Origin: a virus
Length of the DNA: 22,219 nucleotides
Reading direction: 5' to 3' (one strand)
Virus record (IMG/VR): IMGVR_UViG_3300021404_000042
Span: 1 to 22,219 of that record
Below, piece by piece: positions 1 through 7,366 of this stretch (the first letter of the stretch is position 1; every line of letters starts with the position of its first letter). Made by a program: the position numbers and the translations under genes. Below the pieces are notes generated by a model. That model searched no databases. It was not told the DNA's origin and was given only the letters and a program-made list of their open reading frames with translations.

Positions 1-381
1 CGCAGTGTTGAGCCGATCGGCTTCTAGCTGTACCTTAGCCATGGCTGAGCCAAGAGCATTCTCTTTGTTCGTGACATTCTCAGCAGCGAGACCTGCCTTG
101 GCTTGCATCAATGCCAACTGCTCAGCACTCACCTTGCCACCTGTAGCAGCATCCTGAGCTTTTTTGAGAGCAAGAGCGGCCTGGGCTTGGGCTACCTCGA
201 GTTTCTTTGCAGCTTCAGCAGCTTTCTGTTGAAAGGAATCGAGCTTGGAGAAGTTCTCACCGGCTGACACGACCTGATTGATCTTATCCTTGGCCACGTT
301 CAGACTGTTCTCAAAACTCTTGAGAACGGCATCTGAGTTGCCTATTTGTAGATCAAGTTTCCAGATTGTCTGATCGGCCAT
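1..381 (-). CDS. Tape measure protein, N-terminal part (cut by window edge)
   Basis: The reading frame opens with ATG at 381 (MADQTIWKLDLQIG) and runs to base 1 without a stop, giving 127 codons. The ribosome site AGGAG sits 4-5 bases before the ATG and overlaps the stop region of the upstream frameshift product. The visible part is rich in Ala, Lys, Gln and Glu with heptad-like spacing, as expected of a long coiled coil. Tape measure proteins set tail length and are normally encoded directly after the tail assembly chaperone pair, as here. No catalytic domain is visible in this fragment. The call rests on position and composition, since the diagnostic length lies outside the window. Confidence 0.8.
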   Translation of the reverse strand, partial: MADQTIWKLDLQIGNSDAVLKSFENSLNVAKDKINQVVSAGENFSKLDSFQQKAAEAAKKLEVAQAQAALALKKAQDAATGGKVSAEQLALMQAKAGLAAENVTNKENALGSAMAKVQLEADRLNTA

Positions 382-388
382 GTCACTC

Positions 389-1335
389 CTAAATGAGCTG
401 AATTACTTCCCCTTCATAGGGTTGCGGTTGTGGGAATTGATTGAATGCTGCTTGAATTTCCGATGGCTTGGGTTGACTTTGCGGTTTGCCTCCCTCAGCT
501 TCTGCTTTTTCCTGCAAAATGATACTTAGTTCCCTGATAAATCCGAAGTACTCCCTGTAATCCATGGTCTTCAGATCGTGCCGTGTGAGCCCTGGATAGT
601 GATACAAGAGCCTAGCGCGTATCTTCATCGGGTCATACGGCTCTAAGGCTGTGCTAGCCTCCTGAGTGCCATCTAGCTTAGCTTTCGCCTGAGCTGCTTG
701 TGCTCTGAGCAGATTTGCCGTGTCTGTATCGCCCTCATCTTCGAACTCATGCGCTTGTTGCAGTGCGTTCTTGATTGCTTGTGCATCCCAATCACAGTCG
801 GGATCGACAGGAATGCTATCAACGATAATAGGAGAACCTACCCTTGCGTTATATTGCCGTCTTGCGAGGGACTGACATTCGATGGGAGGTTCCCCTGATT
901 GAAAAAACGCGTGAAAAGAGCCATGATATGGTCACCGCTCACACCTTCCCTCAGTGCCTTTTTTGTCATGAAAGGTTCTGATATCTGCCAACAACCAAGA
1001 ACCATATCGGTCATTTGATCTAGCTGCTCTTTGTTGGGCATGCCACCATCAAACCCGCTGCTGATTGCTATAGCCTCGTGGTAAGAGTCTGTTGGCACGA
1101 TGTTCTTGATCTTTGCCGTTCTTGAGCCAGCGAGCACACGACCTGTATACTGATTGCCTTGCTCATCACAGAAAGGATTGCCCTCATCATCGAAGAGCGG
1201 CTCATCCTTGTAGAGCAGCACAGTTACATGGATGGTTTCGCGATTGACCTCATCCATGTTGACTGCAGACGGTACTTGCTGCTTAGGTGAGGCTTTCAAT
1301 TGCTTGAAATCAGCCTCAATTGTTCCATTGTTCAT
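389..1335 (-). CDS. Tail assembly chaperone, long -1 frameshift product (gpGT-like)
   Basis: This is the fusion made when ribosomes slip back one base at the T_TTT_TTC heptamer (901-907). It has 145 codons of the upstream frame, then 170 codons of the -1 frame ending at a TAG (389-391). The -1 frame is open without a stop from the slip site and contains no well-placed start of its own until an internal ATG at 628, which lacks a good ribosome site. That fits an extension rather than a separate gene. The extension is acidic and Ala/Gln-rich, then basic and aromatic (DYREYFGFIREL), then Gln/Pro-rich. In lambda-like phages the long form bridges the tape measure and tube proteins during tail assembly. 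Position between tail tube and tape measure supports this. Confidence 0.85.
838..1335 (-). CDS. Tail assembly chaperone, short form (gpG-like)
   Basis: The zero-frame product has 165 aa, starts at ATG 1335 after AAGGA, and ends at TAG 838-840. The domain at about residues 30-140 contains a conserved-looking core (VLLYKDEPLFDDEG, then GSRTAKIKNIV, then a helical part ending FTRFFNQGN). The protein follows the tail tube gene and precedes the tape measure gene, which is the usual site for these chaperones. The last 20 residues after the slip site are low in complexity (Ser, Asn, Gln), as expected of a short read-out tail. The short form is expected to be made in excess over the frameshift form. 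Confidence 0.8.
   Translation of the reverse strand: MNNGTIEADFKQLKASPKQQVPSAVNMDEVNRETIHVTVLLYKDEPLFDDEGNPFCDEQGNQYTGRVLAGSRTAKIKNIVPTDSYHEAIAISSGFDGGMPNKEQLDQMTDMVLGCWQISEPFMTKKALREGVSGDHIMALFTRFFNQGNLPSNVSPSQDGNITQG
901..907 (-). promoter_or_regulatory. Programmed -1 ribosomal frameshift site T_TTT_TTC
   Basis: The minus-strand heptamer T TTT TTC fits the X_XXY_YYZ rule exactly in the zero frame: it is the last base of Arg143, then Phe144 and Phe145 of the chaperone. After a one-base backward slip the next codons are CAA TCA GGG GAA and the frame stays open to 389. A G-run followed by C-runs (GGGGAACCTCCC) starts six bases downstream and could form a short stimulatory stem or pseudoknot, which I have not folded. 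Confidence 0.88.
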
Positions 1336-1347
1336 AAAATGTCCTTG

Positions 1348-2619
1348 CTAGTACGAACTAAACTGAGTGTTCGTCAAAGTCGTTTGTAGCTTATACGCAT
1401 TGTTCGGACCACTTCCAGACGGCGGTACCACGACGCTCGTTCCCTCATAGTCGATATCCCAGTGCTTACCATCCTCTTGTGGGTCTGGCCAAGGGCTGTT
1501 CGTGTAGCCCACGGTCAAGATGTTGTACTGAAGCGTGTTCAGAGTGTCAGGCTGTGTGAGCAAGGCATTGAAAGAGCCATAGCCTACTTGCTGTGAGTCC
1601 GTTGTCCCCGTCGGGCTACCATAGAATGTGTTGTAGATCTTTGAGAAGGCAGTGAGGATCAGGCTATACTTGAGCTTCACGTCAAGCTTTGCAAAATTGA
1701 TGCACGTCGGATTGAGGCCCTCACCTTGTGTATCGCTGTCTAGGTTGTTAGTCCGCTCTAGGATGAGTTTCCTGAGAGCTTGGCCTGTAGAGGAGCCATC
1801 AGCAGTGTAGGCACCCTGAGTGAACAAGAACGGTGCGTGCTGCTCGAGTGTGACAGTAGCAGCGGAACCTTGTACAGTTGAGACGATACCAACCATCTCT
1901 ATCTCATCTATGATGATCTTGCCGTGCTCAAGTGTCGAGGTGAATTTGTCCACTTTGCAGGCTCTAATGCGGATAGCCGTGCCACCTGCTGAGTACAGGA
2001 TGCCGTAGCCAGCCTCTACAGTGAAGTAGTTGCCCTCGTTCTGATCGGTCAGCACATGAGAAGCCTTGCTCTTGACCACGCCACTACTGGCATGGGCATA
2101 TTTAAGGTGGCCACCGTTATAGCTTGAGTCCACTGTAAGCGTAAACGGATCGCTGCCACCCGTAGCAGGAATGGCAAAAACCGGTATCTCTTCTGTTGCG
2201 GTTCCAGGTTCTAGCACAAGAGGAATTGTCCCTGACCCGGTGAGCCCTGTGTTGCTATGGACAGTCACGCTTGTGGCATTGGCGAGCGTAGCACCTGCAA
2301 GAGTCGTGGATACCGTCGGACCCGTGTAGGTATCGCTACTTACGCCATGGCCCCATTTCTCGAAATACCCGCGCTCATTCGGTCTGAGTGAGCCAGTGTA
2401 CTTGATCTTGACCATTTGCCCGTTTTTGATGAGCAGTGTTGTGCGTCTGCTCCCATCCATTTCTTCGACTTCTTCGGTATTCAAGGTGATTTCTACCTTT
2501 GTACCGTTTTTGCATCGTGGGAATATGGAAGGCGCAACGGGCGTATTTGGATCGGACTGCTCAGAGAAGCCCATGTAGAAGTTTGAGCCCCTGAAAGGAG
2601 TAAGTGTTACAGTAGGCAT
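1348..2619 (-). CDS. Major tail tube protein
   Basis: This 423-aa protein starts at ATG 2619, overlaps the preceding stop by one base, and has GTGAGG seven bases upstream. It is the largest tail structural protein before the chaperone pair and is rich in Thr, Ser, Gly and beta-prone segments. The N-terminal part (about 1-90) looks like the tube-forming fold. The middle part (about 95-180, many Thr/Gly/Ala and a TVHSNTGLTGSGT stretch) resembles an inserted decoration or Ig-like loop domain, after which the tube-like pattern resumes. Position directly before the frameshifted chaperones is what I expect for a tail tube gene. I see no sheath gene, so the tail is probably non-contractile. Confidence 0.75.
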   Translation of the reverse strand: MPTVTLTPFRGSNFYMGFSEQSDPNTPVAPSIFPRCKNGTKVEITLNTEEVEEMDGSRRTTLLIKNGQMVKIKYTGSLRPNERGYFEKWGHGVSSDTYTGPTVSTTLAGATLANATSVTVHSNTGLTGSGTIPLVLEPGTATEEIPVFAIPATGGSDPFTLTVDSSYNGGHLKYAHASSGVVKSKASHVLTDQNEGNYFTVEAGYGILYSAGGTAIRIRACKVDKFTSTLEHGKIIIDEIEMVGIVSTVQGSAATVTLEQHAPFLFTQGAYTADGSSTGQALRKLILERTNNLDSDTQGEGLNPTCINFAKLDVKLKYSLILTAFSKIYNTFYGSPTGTTDSQQVGYGSFNALLTQPDTLNTLQYNILTVGYTNSPWPDPQEDGKHWDIDYEGTSVVVPPSGSGPNNAYKLQTTLTNTQFSSY

Positions 2620-3137
2620 TAGATAGCCTCACTTTCTTGCTCGACAGTCCCGATTCTTTGCTGCATATCTTCAATTTCTTGATACATAGCGTCACGAGGA
2701 TCAGGCTCTTCAGGAGGCTGCTCGATCGTGATGGATTGAGGTACCTCTTTGGGCTCTTCCTTCTTACGTCGCCTTAGAAAGACCTCAAGAGGCTCTACAG
2801 GCTCAACATCAGGCCGTGGAGCATGCCATTCATACCCAATTTCACGTAATTCCTGATCAGACTTGCCTGCATGCTCAGGATTGTCCATGATCACCTTGCC
2901 CAAGCCGACATACTTAGACGGCAAGTTCTGGTTAGGATCGTGCCATAGCGTCTTTCCATACACGTCCTCATCCTGAAACATGATCTCGTCACCGGGCTCA
3001 AGTGAGAGTGCCCTCTTGTCTTCTGTGTCCTTCCTGAGTGAGCCATCAGTGTTGTAGTACTTCATGCCCTCTCGCAGTCCCGCGCCATGGCCTTTGTAGC
3101 GAGCACCTGCAAGTCCCTCTGGTATTTCTTCTGGCAT
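2619..3137 (-). CDS. Hypothetical protein in the tail module
   Basis: This 172-aa protein starts at ATG 3137 after GGGAGG and ends with a one-base overlap with the tail tube gene. It is highly charged. Residues 1-105 carry Gly- and Asp-rich segments (PGDEIMFQDEDVYGKTLWHDP), residues 108-145 are Pro/Glu/Lys-rich and probably disordered, and the C-terminus (about 146-172) could form a short coiled coil. No family was recognised. Its place between the tail terminator position and the tail tube suggests a minor virion or assembly factor, but this is inference from order alone. Confidence 0.6.
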   Translation of the reverse strand: MPEEIPEGLAGARYKGHGAGLREGMKYYNTDGSLRKDTEDKRALSLEPGDEIMFQDEDVYGKTLWHDPNQNLPSKYVGLGKVIMDNPEHAGKSDQELREIGYEWHAPRPDVEPVEPLEVFLRRRKKEEPKEVPQSITIEQPPEEPDPRDAMYQEIEDMQQRIGTVEQESEAI

Positions 3138-3154
3138 CTAAACCTCCCTCTAGA

Positions 3155-3670
3155 TTAATAAGGTAGAATATTATAGCTAAGCGTCATTAAGCGCTTAATG
3201 AGTGACAACCCTGGTAAAGTATCGTCTAATTGTCCTTCGTATGGAGAAAGCACAACTTTTGCAAGTCCTATAGTATGATTTGTTCCCCCATACTCTGTTT
3301 GATCATTTTCTTGGATATTTGATTTCATTCTCTCTAAATCAGTAGCTATATCTGCAAATATTGCATCTAAATCTTCAATCTGTCCACTCCATTTAGAGTA
3401 GTAGGTTACATCTATATCAAGTGTCGCCCCATAAGCAGGATTGCCTTCTGGTGTGTGTATTTGCTGACCTGCCGACATATTTACTGCTATAGTGGGCGTA
3501 TCCTGCTTGAGAGTGAGATACATTTTGTATTTCTCTTGAATGAATACAAGCTCAGCTCCTGTTCCTGACTGACTTGAAAGTGCTAGTTGCGTATTGGGAA
3601 GCATGATAGTCTTGACAGTGCCCATAACAACAATATCTGTATTTGGGTTGTCTGAACCCCTTAGAGGCAT
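3155..3670 (-). CDS. Probable tail terminator / tail completion protein
   Basis: This 171-aa protein starts at ATG 3670 directly after the preceding TAG, with GGGAGG seven bases upstream. It lies after the gp10-like protein and one gene before the tail tube, where HK97 and lambda-like phages place their tail terminator. The sequence mixes beta-prone segments (VVMGTVKTIML, AELVFIQEKYKMYLTL) with an acidic helical segment (LDAIFADIATDLERM). I do not see a decisive motif. The DNA of this gene is visibly richer in A and T than its neighbours, so it may have a different recent origin. Confidence 0.5.
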   Translation of the reverse strand: MPLRGSDNPNTDIVVMGTVKTIMLPNTQLALSSQSGTGAELVFIQEKYKMYLTLKQDTPTIAVNMSAGQQIHTPEGNPAYGATLDIDVTYYSKWSGQIEDLDAIFADIATDLERMKSNIQENDQTEYGGTNHTIGLAKVVLSPYEGQLDDTLPGLSLIKRLMTLSYNILPY

Positions 3671-4171
3671 CTAAGCACCTCCCAAGATGCTATCTATCTC
3701 TTGTGCAGCCTTTTGCATCTCAATTTTCACCACATCATTTGCTTTAGAGATAACAGGCTTTACAAAGTCCTTGCCTTTCATGCCCTTCACTGATCTATAA
3801 GGATGAGCAGCACTGGGCCAGAAGAGAGCCTGTTTCACCAATGGTCTGATAACCCCCTTGCCGACATACACCCCAGTCCCTTTAGTCACATATTGGAGTT
3901 TCAAGGGCTGATTCGTCTTCAGCTCCAATGTTGCGCCTGAGCCACTTTGCTCAGCGAGAGATGAGAACGAGCGTGCTAATGGCCCGGGAGCATCACCCGG
4001 TGGTGGAGGGCCTGGATTCTTCCCGCGTGGTGCCGCGCTAGACAACTGCTGAGCAAGCGTGTCACCAGCCCTTTGAGCAGCGGCTTGTGTCACACGTGGA
4101 AGCTCAGACCGTGCCTTGCGGATACGAGCTATGAGCATGTCTAGCCCTGACGTGTTGCTTGTGAGAATCAT
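3671..4171 (-). CDS. HK97 gp10-like head-tail (neck) protein
   Basis: This 166-aa protein starts at ATG 4171 and overlaps the upstream gene by four bases (ATGA). The N-terminal helix (residues 7-45, LDMLIARIRKARSELPRVT followed by Ala/Gln-rich helix) is typical of gp10-like family members. A Pro/Gly-rich loop follows (about 48-65), then a beta-rich core and a closing helix (about 140-165). In HK97-like phages this protein is part of the neck between head and tail. Order (adaptor, head closure, this gene, tail terminator) agrees. The family call rests on pattern and position, with no catalytic residues to test. Confidence 0.65.
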   Translation of the reverse strand: MILTSNTSGLDMLIARIRKARSELPRVTQAAAQRAGDTLAQQLSSAAPRGKNPGPPPPGDAPGPLARSFSSLAEQSGSGATLELKTNQPLKLQYVTKGTGVYVGKGVIRPLVKQALFWPSAAHPYRSVKGMKGKDFVKPVISKANDVVKIEMQKAAQEIDSILGGA

Positions 4172-4527
4172 CCACGCACCCCGCTTACTTCAACTTCATC
4201 ATAAACCGCAAAAGAACGAGGCACTTTCTTGACCTGTACTTCCATCTTCTGACCTTTGACGGTGATAATGTCACCTTCCAGGACATTTGAGTTCAGAGGG
4301 AAGAGGATAGGCCACGTCACCATATTGCTCCCCTGCCATCCTTCAAAGTCCTTGACAGACACAAGACGTGAGGGTGGCTGTACCAAGCACGGTGATGTGC
4401 CAATAAGTGTCAAAGTCGTTGCGCCATTGCTCACACTCGGCCTCTCAATCGTAGCGGTATCCACCATGCCAAGACTCTCAAGCAGGTCTGCAAATACTTG
4501 CATTTGTGCATCTGTGAATATTGGCAT
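4168..4527 (-). CDS. Head closure / head-tail joining protein (stopper-like)
   Basis: This 119-aa protein starts at ATG 4527 with AGGGG six bases upstream. After an N-terminal helix (about 1-22) it is almost all beta-prone, with a small barrel pattern: CLVQPPSRL, then VTWPILFPLNSNVLEGDIITVKGQ, then KVPRSFAVYDEVEV, given here as broken segments. The phrase LEGDIITVKG followed by a short strand is characteristic of HK97 gp7 and SPP1 gp16-type head closure proteins, which plug the connector after DNA packaging. Its position right after the adaptor-like gene and before the gp10-like gene supports this. Confidence 0.65.
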   Translation of the reverse strand: MPIFTDAQMQVFADLLESLGMVDTATIERPSVSNGATTLTLIGTSPCLVQPPSRLVSVKDFEGWQGSNMVTWPILFPLNSNVLEGDIITVKGQKMEVQVKKVPRSFAVYDEVEVSGVRG

Positions 4528-4530
4528 GTT

Positions 4531-5142
4531 TTACCCCTGTTTACTACCAGAAGACATGTAATCGAGTTCCGTTGGAGCAAGTGAAACATCTGTCTGACTT
4601 GTAGAAGCTACATCGCTTCGCACCAAATTGATCGTCTTAGCTCGCTGTTTCATCCTGTACCTTTTCGCAAGCGCTTGAAGCATGGGAGCGGCTTGCGAGC
4701 GTCTAAACGTCTGACCACCAACTACCACATCATACTCGAGCACTACCTTTGCAGCCCATCGCTCTAGCAGGTCTGCTGCTGCTCGATAGATATCGTAGTT
4801 CTTGCCGGTGATAAAACACGGCGGGAATACATTGGATGCAAAAACGAAATGCCCGACAATGGGTTCAATGGTTGCAGGTGTCACCAATACAGTAAGATAC
4901 TGCTTGATAACCATGCCGTCTTCCCACGAGCCACCATCAGAGAAGTAGTCCAGATATTGGATAGTCGAGCCGCTGAACGTAGGCTTTGTGACTAAATTCC
5001 CGTTGATCACATCGCTTCGACTCTCATCCAAGACATCCTGGATTTGGTTGTCAGTCCAGACTTGGCCCGACCCAATCGGCAAAGTATCGTTTATGAGGTC
5101 CCTCACACGCAATATCAATGCTGCCATAGTGGAACGAGCCAT
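4531..5142 (-). CDS. Head-tail adaptor (connector) protein
   Basis: This 203-aa protein starts at ATG 5142 after AGGAG. The opening (residues 5-50) has the pattern of connector adaptors: MAALILRVRDLINDT, then WTDNQIQDVLDESR. In the HK97 gp6 / SPP1 gp15 group this marks helices of a ring that docks on the portal. A central beta segment (about 55-110) and a helical region with YDIYRAAADLLERWA (about 118-132) follow. The Ser/Thr-rich C-terminus is probably disordered. It follows the capsid and decoration genes and precedes the head closure gene, the expected order. Confidence 0.7.
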   Translation of the reverse strand: MARSTMAALILRVRDLINDTLPIGSGQVWTDNQIQDVLDESRSDVINGNLVTKPTFSGSTIQYLDYFSDGGSWEDGMVIKQYLTVLVTPATIEPIVGHFVFASNVFPPCFITGKNYDIYRAAADLLERWAAKVVLEYDVVVGGQTFRRSQAAPMLQALAKRYRMKQRAKTINLVRSDVASTSQTDVSLAPTELDYMSSGSKQG

Positions 5143-5164
5143 ATCATCTACTCCTTATGCTTGA

Positions 5165-5563
5165 TTAGGGTCTAGCGATGTCAATGTCTCCCTGATACGT
5201 GATTGTAGGCGTTGCGCTACTTCCAGGAGCAATAGTAGCTGTTAGCTTGATCTTAATTCCATTTGCAACAGAAGTAGGACTTACCTCAAATGGGATGTAG
5301 ATCTCACCTGAAACAGACCCAGATGTAGGAAGCGTGATAGGATCGCTCTCAGCTTCTGTGTAGTAGTTTGAGCCACCATCGTGAGAGACATCTATCGAAA
5401 ACACGACGGTGCTGGTAGCTGTACCAGACGAGCCCGCCGAGTAGGGCACATGGGCTTTGAGGCCACGTCTAGGAGTTCCACCCGGAAGCGTAAAAGCAGC
5501 ACTTGAGAACGTAGACGTCTTCGTGACACTTGCCTGTAAGGTGAGCAAGGCATCTGTAGCCAT
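5165..5563 (-). CDS. Probable capsid decoration protein
   Basis: This 132-aa protein starts at ATG 5563 with AAAGGA upstream. It is small, almost all beta-prone and rich in Ser, Thr, Ala and Gly, with only one short charged stretch (DVSHDGGSNYYTEAESD, about 58-74). Genes of this size and composition directly downstream of the major capsid gene usually encode decoration or head-fibre proteins that bind the outer capsid surface. No diagnostic motif was recognised, so the role is inferred from position and composition. Confidence 0.55.
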   Translation of the reverse strand: MATDALLTLQASVTKTSTFSSAAFTLPGGTPRRGLKAHVPYSAGSSGTATSTVVFSIDVSHDGGSNYYTEAESDPITLPTSGSVSGEIYIPFEVSPTSVANGIKIKLTATIAPGSSATPTITYQGDIDIARP

Positions 5564-5583
5564 AATCGTTTCCTTTCTGGCAC

Positions 5584-6594
5584 TTATGCCATTTTCAAGT
5601 CGTACAAGCGACCGAGAGAACGGGTACTAGCATTCATAAGGCCAATGGCCCAGTCGATGAACGTGCGATAGATGACACCGTTATTTATGAGCCCCAGATC
5701 CTGTACATTGACAGGTTCGAACTCCCAACCGAAGAAGTGATTGGTGTCATAGTGCACAGCGTAGATGGAAGTCTGATTCGAGCTGCCATCATTGGCCCCG
5801 TTGGCATTCTCAGTGTTGGTGATGATACGAGTTGCCTGATCAGCTTTGTAGCCAATGTCCCGGATCATGGCACCCTTGTAGGTCTGGATCACCCGGTCAA
5901 ACTGGTCTCTCGTGATGTCAAAACCACCGCTTGTGCCCATCAAGCGAGCAAGGAAGTTTAAACGCCTCTTCATGACTTCATTCATGTAGAGCGTGACTCC
6001 CTGACCGTCTGGACTGTCTACCGACCACAGGAGCTGGTCAAGGTACTCAATAAACTTGTTGGCAGTCGCCTGGGTAGCACCAGATTGACTGATGTTGAGG
6101 GTACCTGCATCTATGCTGTTCTCAGGTCGTACACCATACGTACCACCATTTGTGATGCGGTACTTGATGCCAACAATTGAGTTTGCATCACCAGCCACAT
6201 GATCGTTATTGATAAATTTATCGTTGAAGTCGTACGCTAGAGCCTTCATAAATGCATTGACCTGTGTAGCGCGTGGGTCTTGGATAGCGTTCTTGTCACG
6301 CACGTACAGCTTGTCAAGGTCAATGTAGTTTCTGAAGGTGAAGACTTTTTCCTGATAGGGCGTTGGAGTGCCTTTTGTGGTGACGCCTTCGCTGTTGATT
6401 TGAGCCCAGTTGACCGTTGGGAGGTTACCCTCGAATCTCACACCATTTGCTATGAGGGTCTCTTGTGTGAGCAAGGGGATGTCCTGAGCAACGGCACCAT
6501 TGTCGATAAGCGAAAAGGTAACTGCTCTCACCAACGGGTCGTTGCTTTGCAGAGCGTAATCAGCAAGGGTCATACTTGCCGCTGTAATTGCCAT
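5584..6594 (-). CDS. Major capsid protein (HK97 fold)
   Basis: This 336-aa protein starts at ATG 6594, with AGGAG of a hairpin arm (6598-6626) as its ribosome site. It follows the scaffold gene and has the alternating pattern of HK97-fold capsid proteins of the group that lack an N-terminal delta domain. There is an N-terminal arm (about 1-60), an E-loop-like region with FTFRNYIDLDKLYVRD (about 86-101), a spine helix (about 108-130), a central domain with LYMNEVMKRRLNFLARL (about 203-219), and a closing beta segment (TFIDWAIGLMN). No protease gene is visible nearby, and the protein has a normal mature length, so cleavage is not evident. Confidence 0.82.
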   Translation of the reverse strand: MAITAASMTLADYALQSNDPLVRAVTFSLIDNGAVAQDIPLLTQETLIANGVRFEGNLPTVNWAQINSEGVTTKGTPTPYQEKVFTFRNYIDLDKLYVRDKNAIQDPRATQVNAFMKALAYDFNDKFINNDHVAGDANSIVGIKYRITNGGTYGVRPENSIDAGTLNISQSGATQATANKFIEYLDQLLWSVDSPDGQGVTLYMNEVMKRRLNFLARLMGTSGGFDITRDQFDRVIQTYKGAMIRDIGYKADQATRIITNTENANGANDGSSNQTSIYAVHYDTNHFFGWEFEPVNVQDLGLINNGVIYRTFIDWAIGLMNASTRSLGRLYDLKMA

Positions 6595-6597
6595 ATT

Positions 6598-6626
6598 AAA
6601 AGCTCCTGATGATGCCAGGAGCTTTT
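6598..6626 (-). terminator. Terminator-like hairpin that contains the capsid gene ribosome site
   Basis: An 11-bp perfect stem AAAAGCTCCTG / CAGGAGCTTTT surrounds a 7-base loop (6609-6615). On the minus strand it ends in a short T run and lies between the scaffold stop (6645) and the capsid start (6594). The 3' arm contains AGGAG, the only good Shine-Dalgarno sequence for the capsid gene. The structure could act as a partial terminator, an RNA-processing site, or a switch that hides the ribosome site. The form is symmetrical, so it could also terminate plus-strand transcription. Confidence 0.75.
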
Positions 6627-6644
6627 AACTGTCCGCCTCCTGGC

Positions 6645-7328
6645 CTACTTCTTCCAAGGAATTTGGTTGAGCTGTACTATCTGGCCTTTGGGGAGCTGAT
6701 CGGGCGGTGCAATGCTCGTTCTTCCGCTCACGTTGAATGCAGGAATGGCGGGCGTCTGCTGAGAAGGGTTGGCAGTTTGAGCAGGATTGGGTTGTCCTTG
6801 TTCTGTCTTGGCAGGAGCTAAGTAGGGCTTGCTTTTGATGAGATTGTCGAGAGCTTTATCAATGTTCGTGGGCAGTCCATCATCCCCGTATTCGAGGCTT
6901 TTCTGAATTGCCATAGCAGCAAGCTCAGTGTCAATAATGCCCTTGGCTTGTGCTGCTACTTGGACTTGTGCTGATATGAGCTCTTGCCTGTATTTGCTGA
7001 TCTCAGTATCATACTTTGCTTGGAGATCAGTATATGCCTTCTTGGTTCGCTCTACTTCGCCGAGTTCTGCGTCTTTCGCTGCTTGCGCTGCTGCTTCTCG
7101 TTCCTTTTCTGCCTTTTCATAAGCAGTAAGTTTTTTACGGTGCCGTTCAACTTCCTCAGAGGCATTCCGGTTAGAATGCTCAAGGTCTGCAAGCTTCTTC
7201 AACGCTTCCTCATGCGTAAGAGCGGCTACTTGAGGCATCGCGCCTGTCGTAGCATTGGGTCCCGTCGCGGGTCCAGGAGTGACACCCGTCGCGGGTGTAC
7301 TTGGAGAGGTATTTTGTTCTTCTGCCAT
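6645..7328 (-). CDS. Scaffolding protein
   Basis: This 227-aa protein starts at ATG 7328. Residues 1-35 are Pro/Thr/Gly/Ala-rich and disordered, about 40-135 form a long charged coiled coil (HEEALKKLADLEHSN, then EVERHRKKLTAYEKAEKERE), and a shorter helical domain and a Pro/Gln-rich linker follow. The C-terminus is basic (NQIPWKK), the usual capsid-binding end in scaffolds. It sits immediately before the major capsid gene. This matches phage scaffold proteins such as the gp20-like family. Its ribosome site (AAAGG) is about 12 bases from the ATG, which is rather far. Confidence 0.78.
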   Translation of the reverse strand: MAEEQNTSPSTPATGVTPGPATGPNATTGAMPQVAALTHEEALKKLADLEHSNRNASEEVERHRKKLTAYEKAEKEREAAAQAAKDAELGEVERTKKAYTDLQAKYDTEISKYRQELISAQVQVAAQAKGIIDTELAAMAIQKSLEYGDDGLPTNIDKALDNLIKSKPYLAPAKTEQGQPNPAQTANPSQQTPAIPAFNVSGRTSIAPPDQLPKGQIVQLNQIPWKK

Positions 7329-7349
7329 TAGTGTAAACTACCTTTCTAT

Positions 7350-7362
7350 CTATTGTCAATAG
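7350..7362. promoter_or_regulatory. Perfect 13-bp palindrome upstream of the scaffold gene
   Basis: CTATTG-T-CAATAG is a perfect inverted repeat of 6-bp arms around one base, in the 37-base gap between the scaffold gene and the 140-aa gene upstream. Its minus-strand reading contains TTGACA. A matching -10 element is poor (TTACAC at 7331-7336, 17 bases away), so I record this as a possible protein-binding or RNA site, not as a firm promoter. Confidence 0.35.
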
Positions 7363-7366
7363 GTTG

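Noticed and set aside
389-628. A separate 79-aa gene starting at ATG 628
   Set aside because: The frame is open far upstream to the slip site at 901-907 and the ATG has no ribosome site, so it is the end of the frameshift product.
1820-2578. Plus-strand open frames inside the tail tube gene and similar ones inside terL, portal and integrase
   Set aside because: They mirror strongly coding minus-strand genes, have no ribosome sites and show no family pattern.
7331-7359. Promoter before the scaffold gene (TTGACA with 17-base spacing)
   Set aside because: The -10 (TTACAC) is poor and the start would be at or after the ATG. Only the palindrome was kept.
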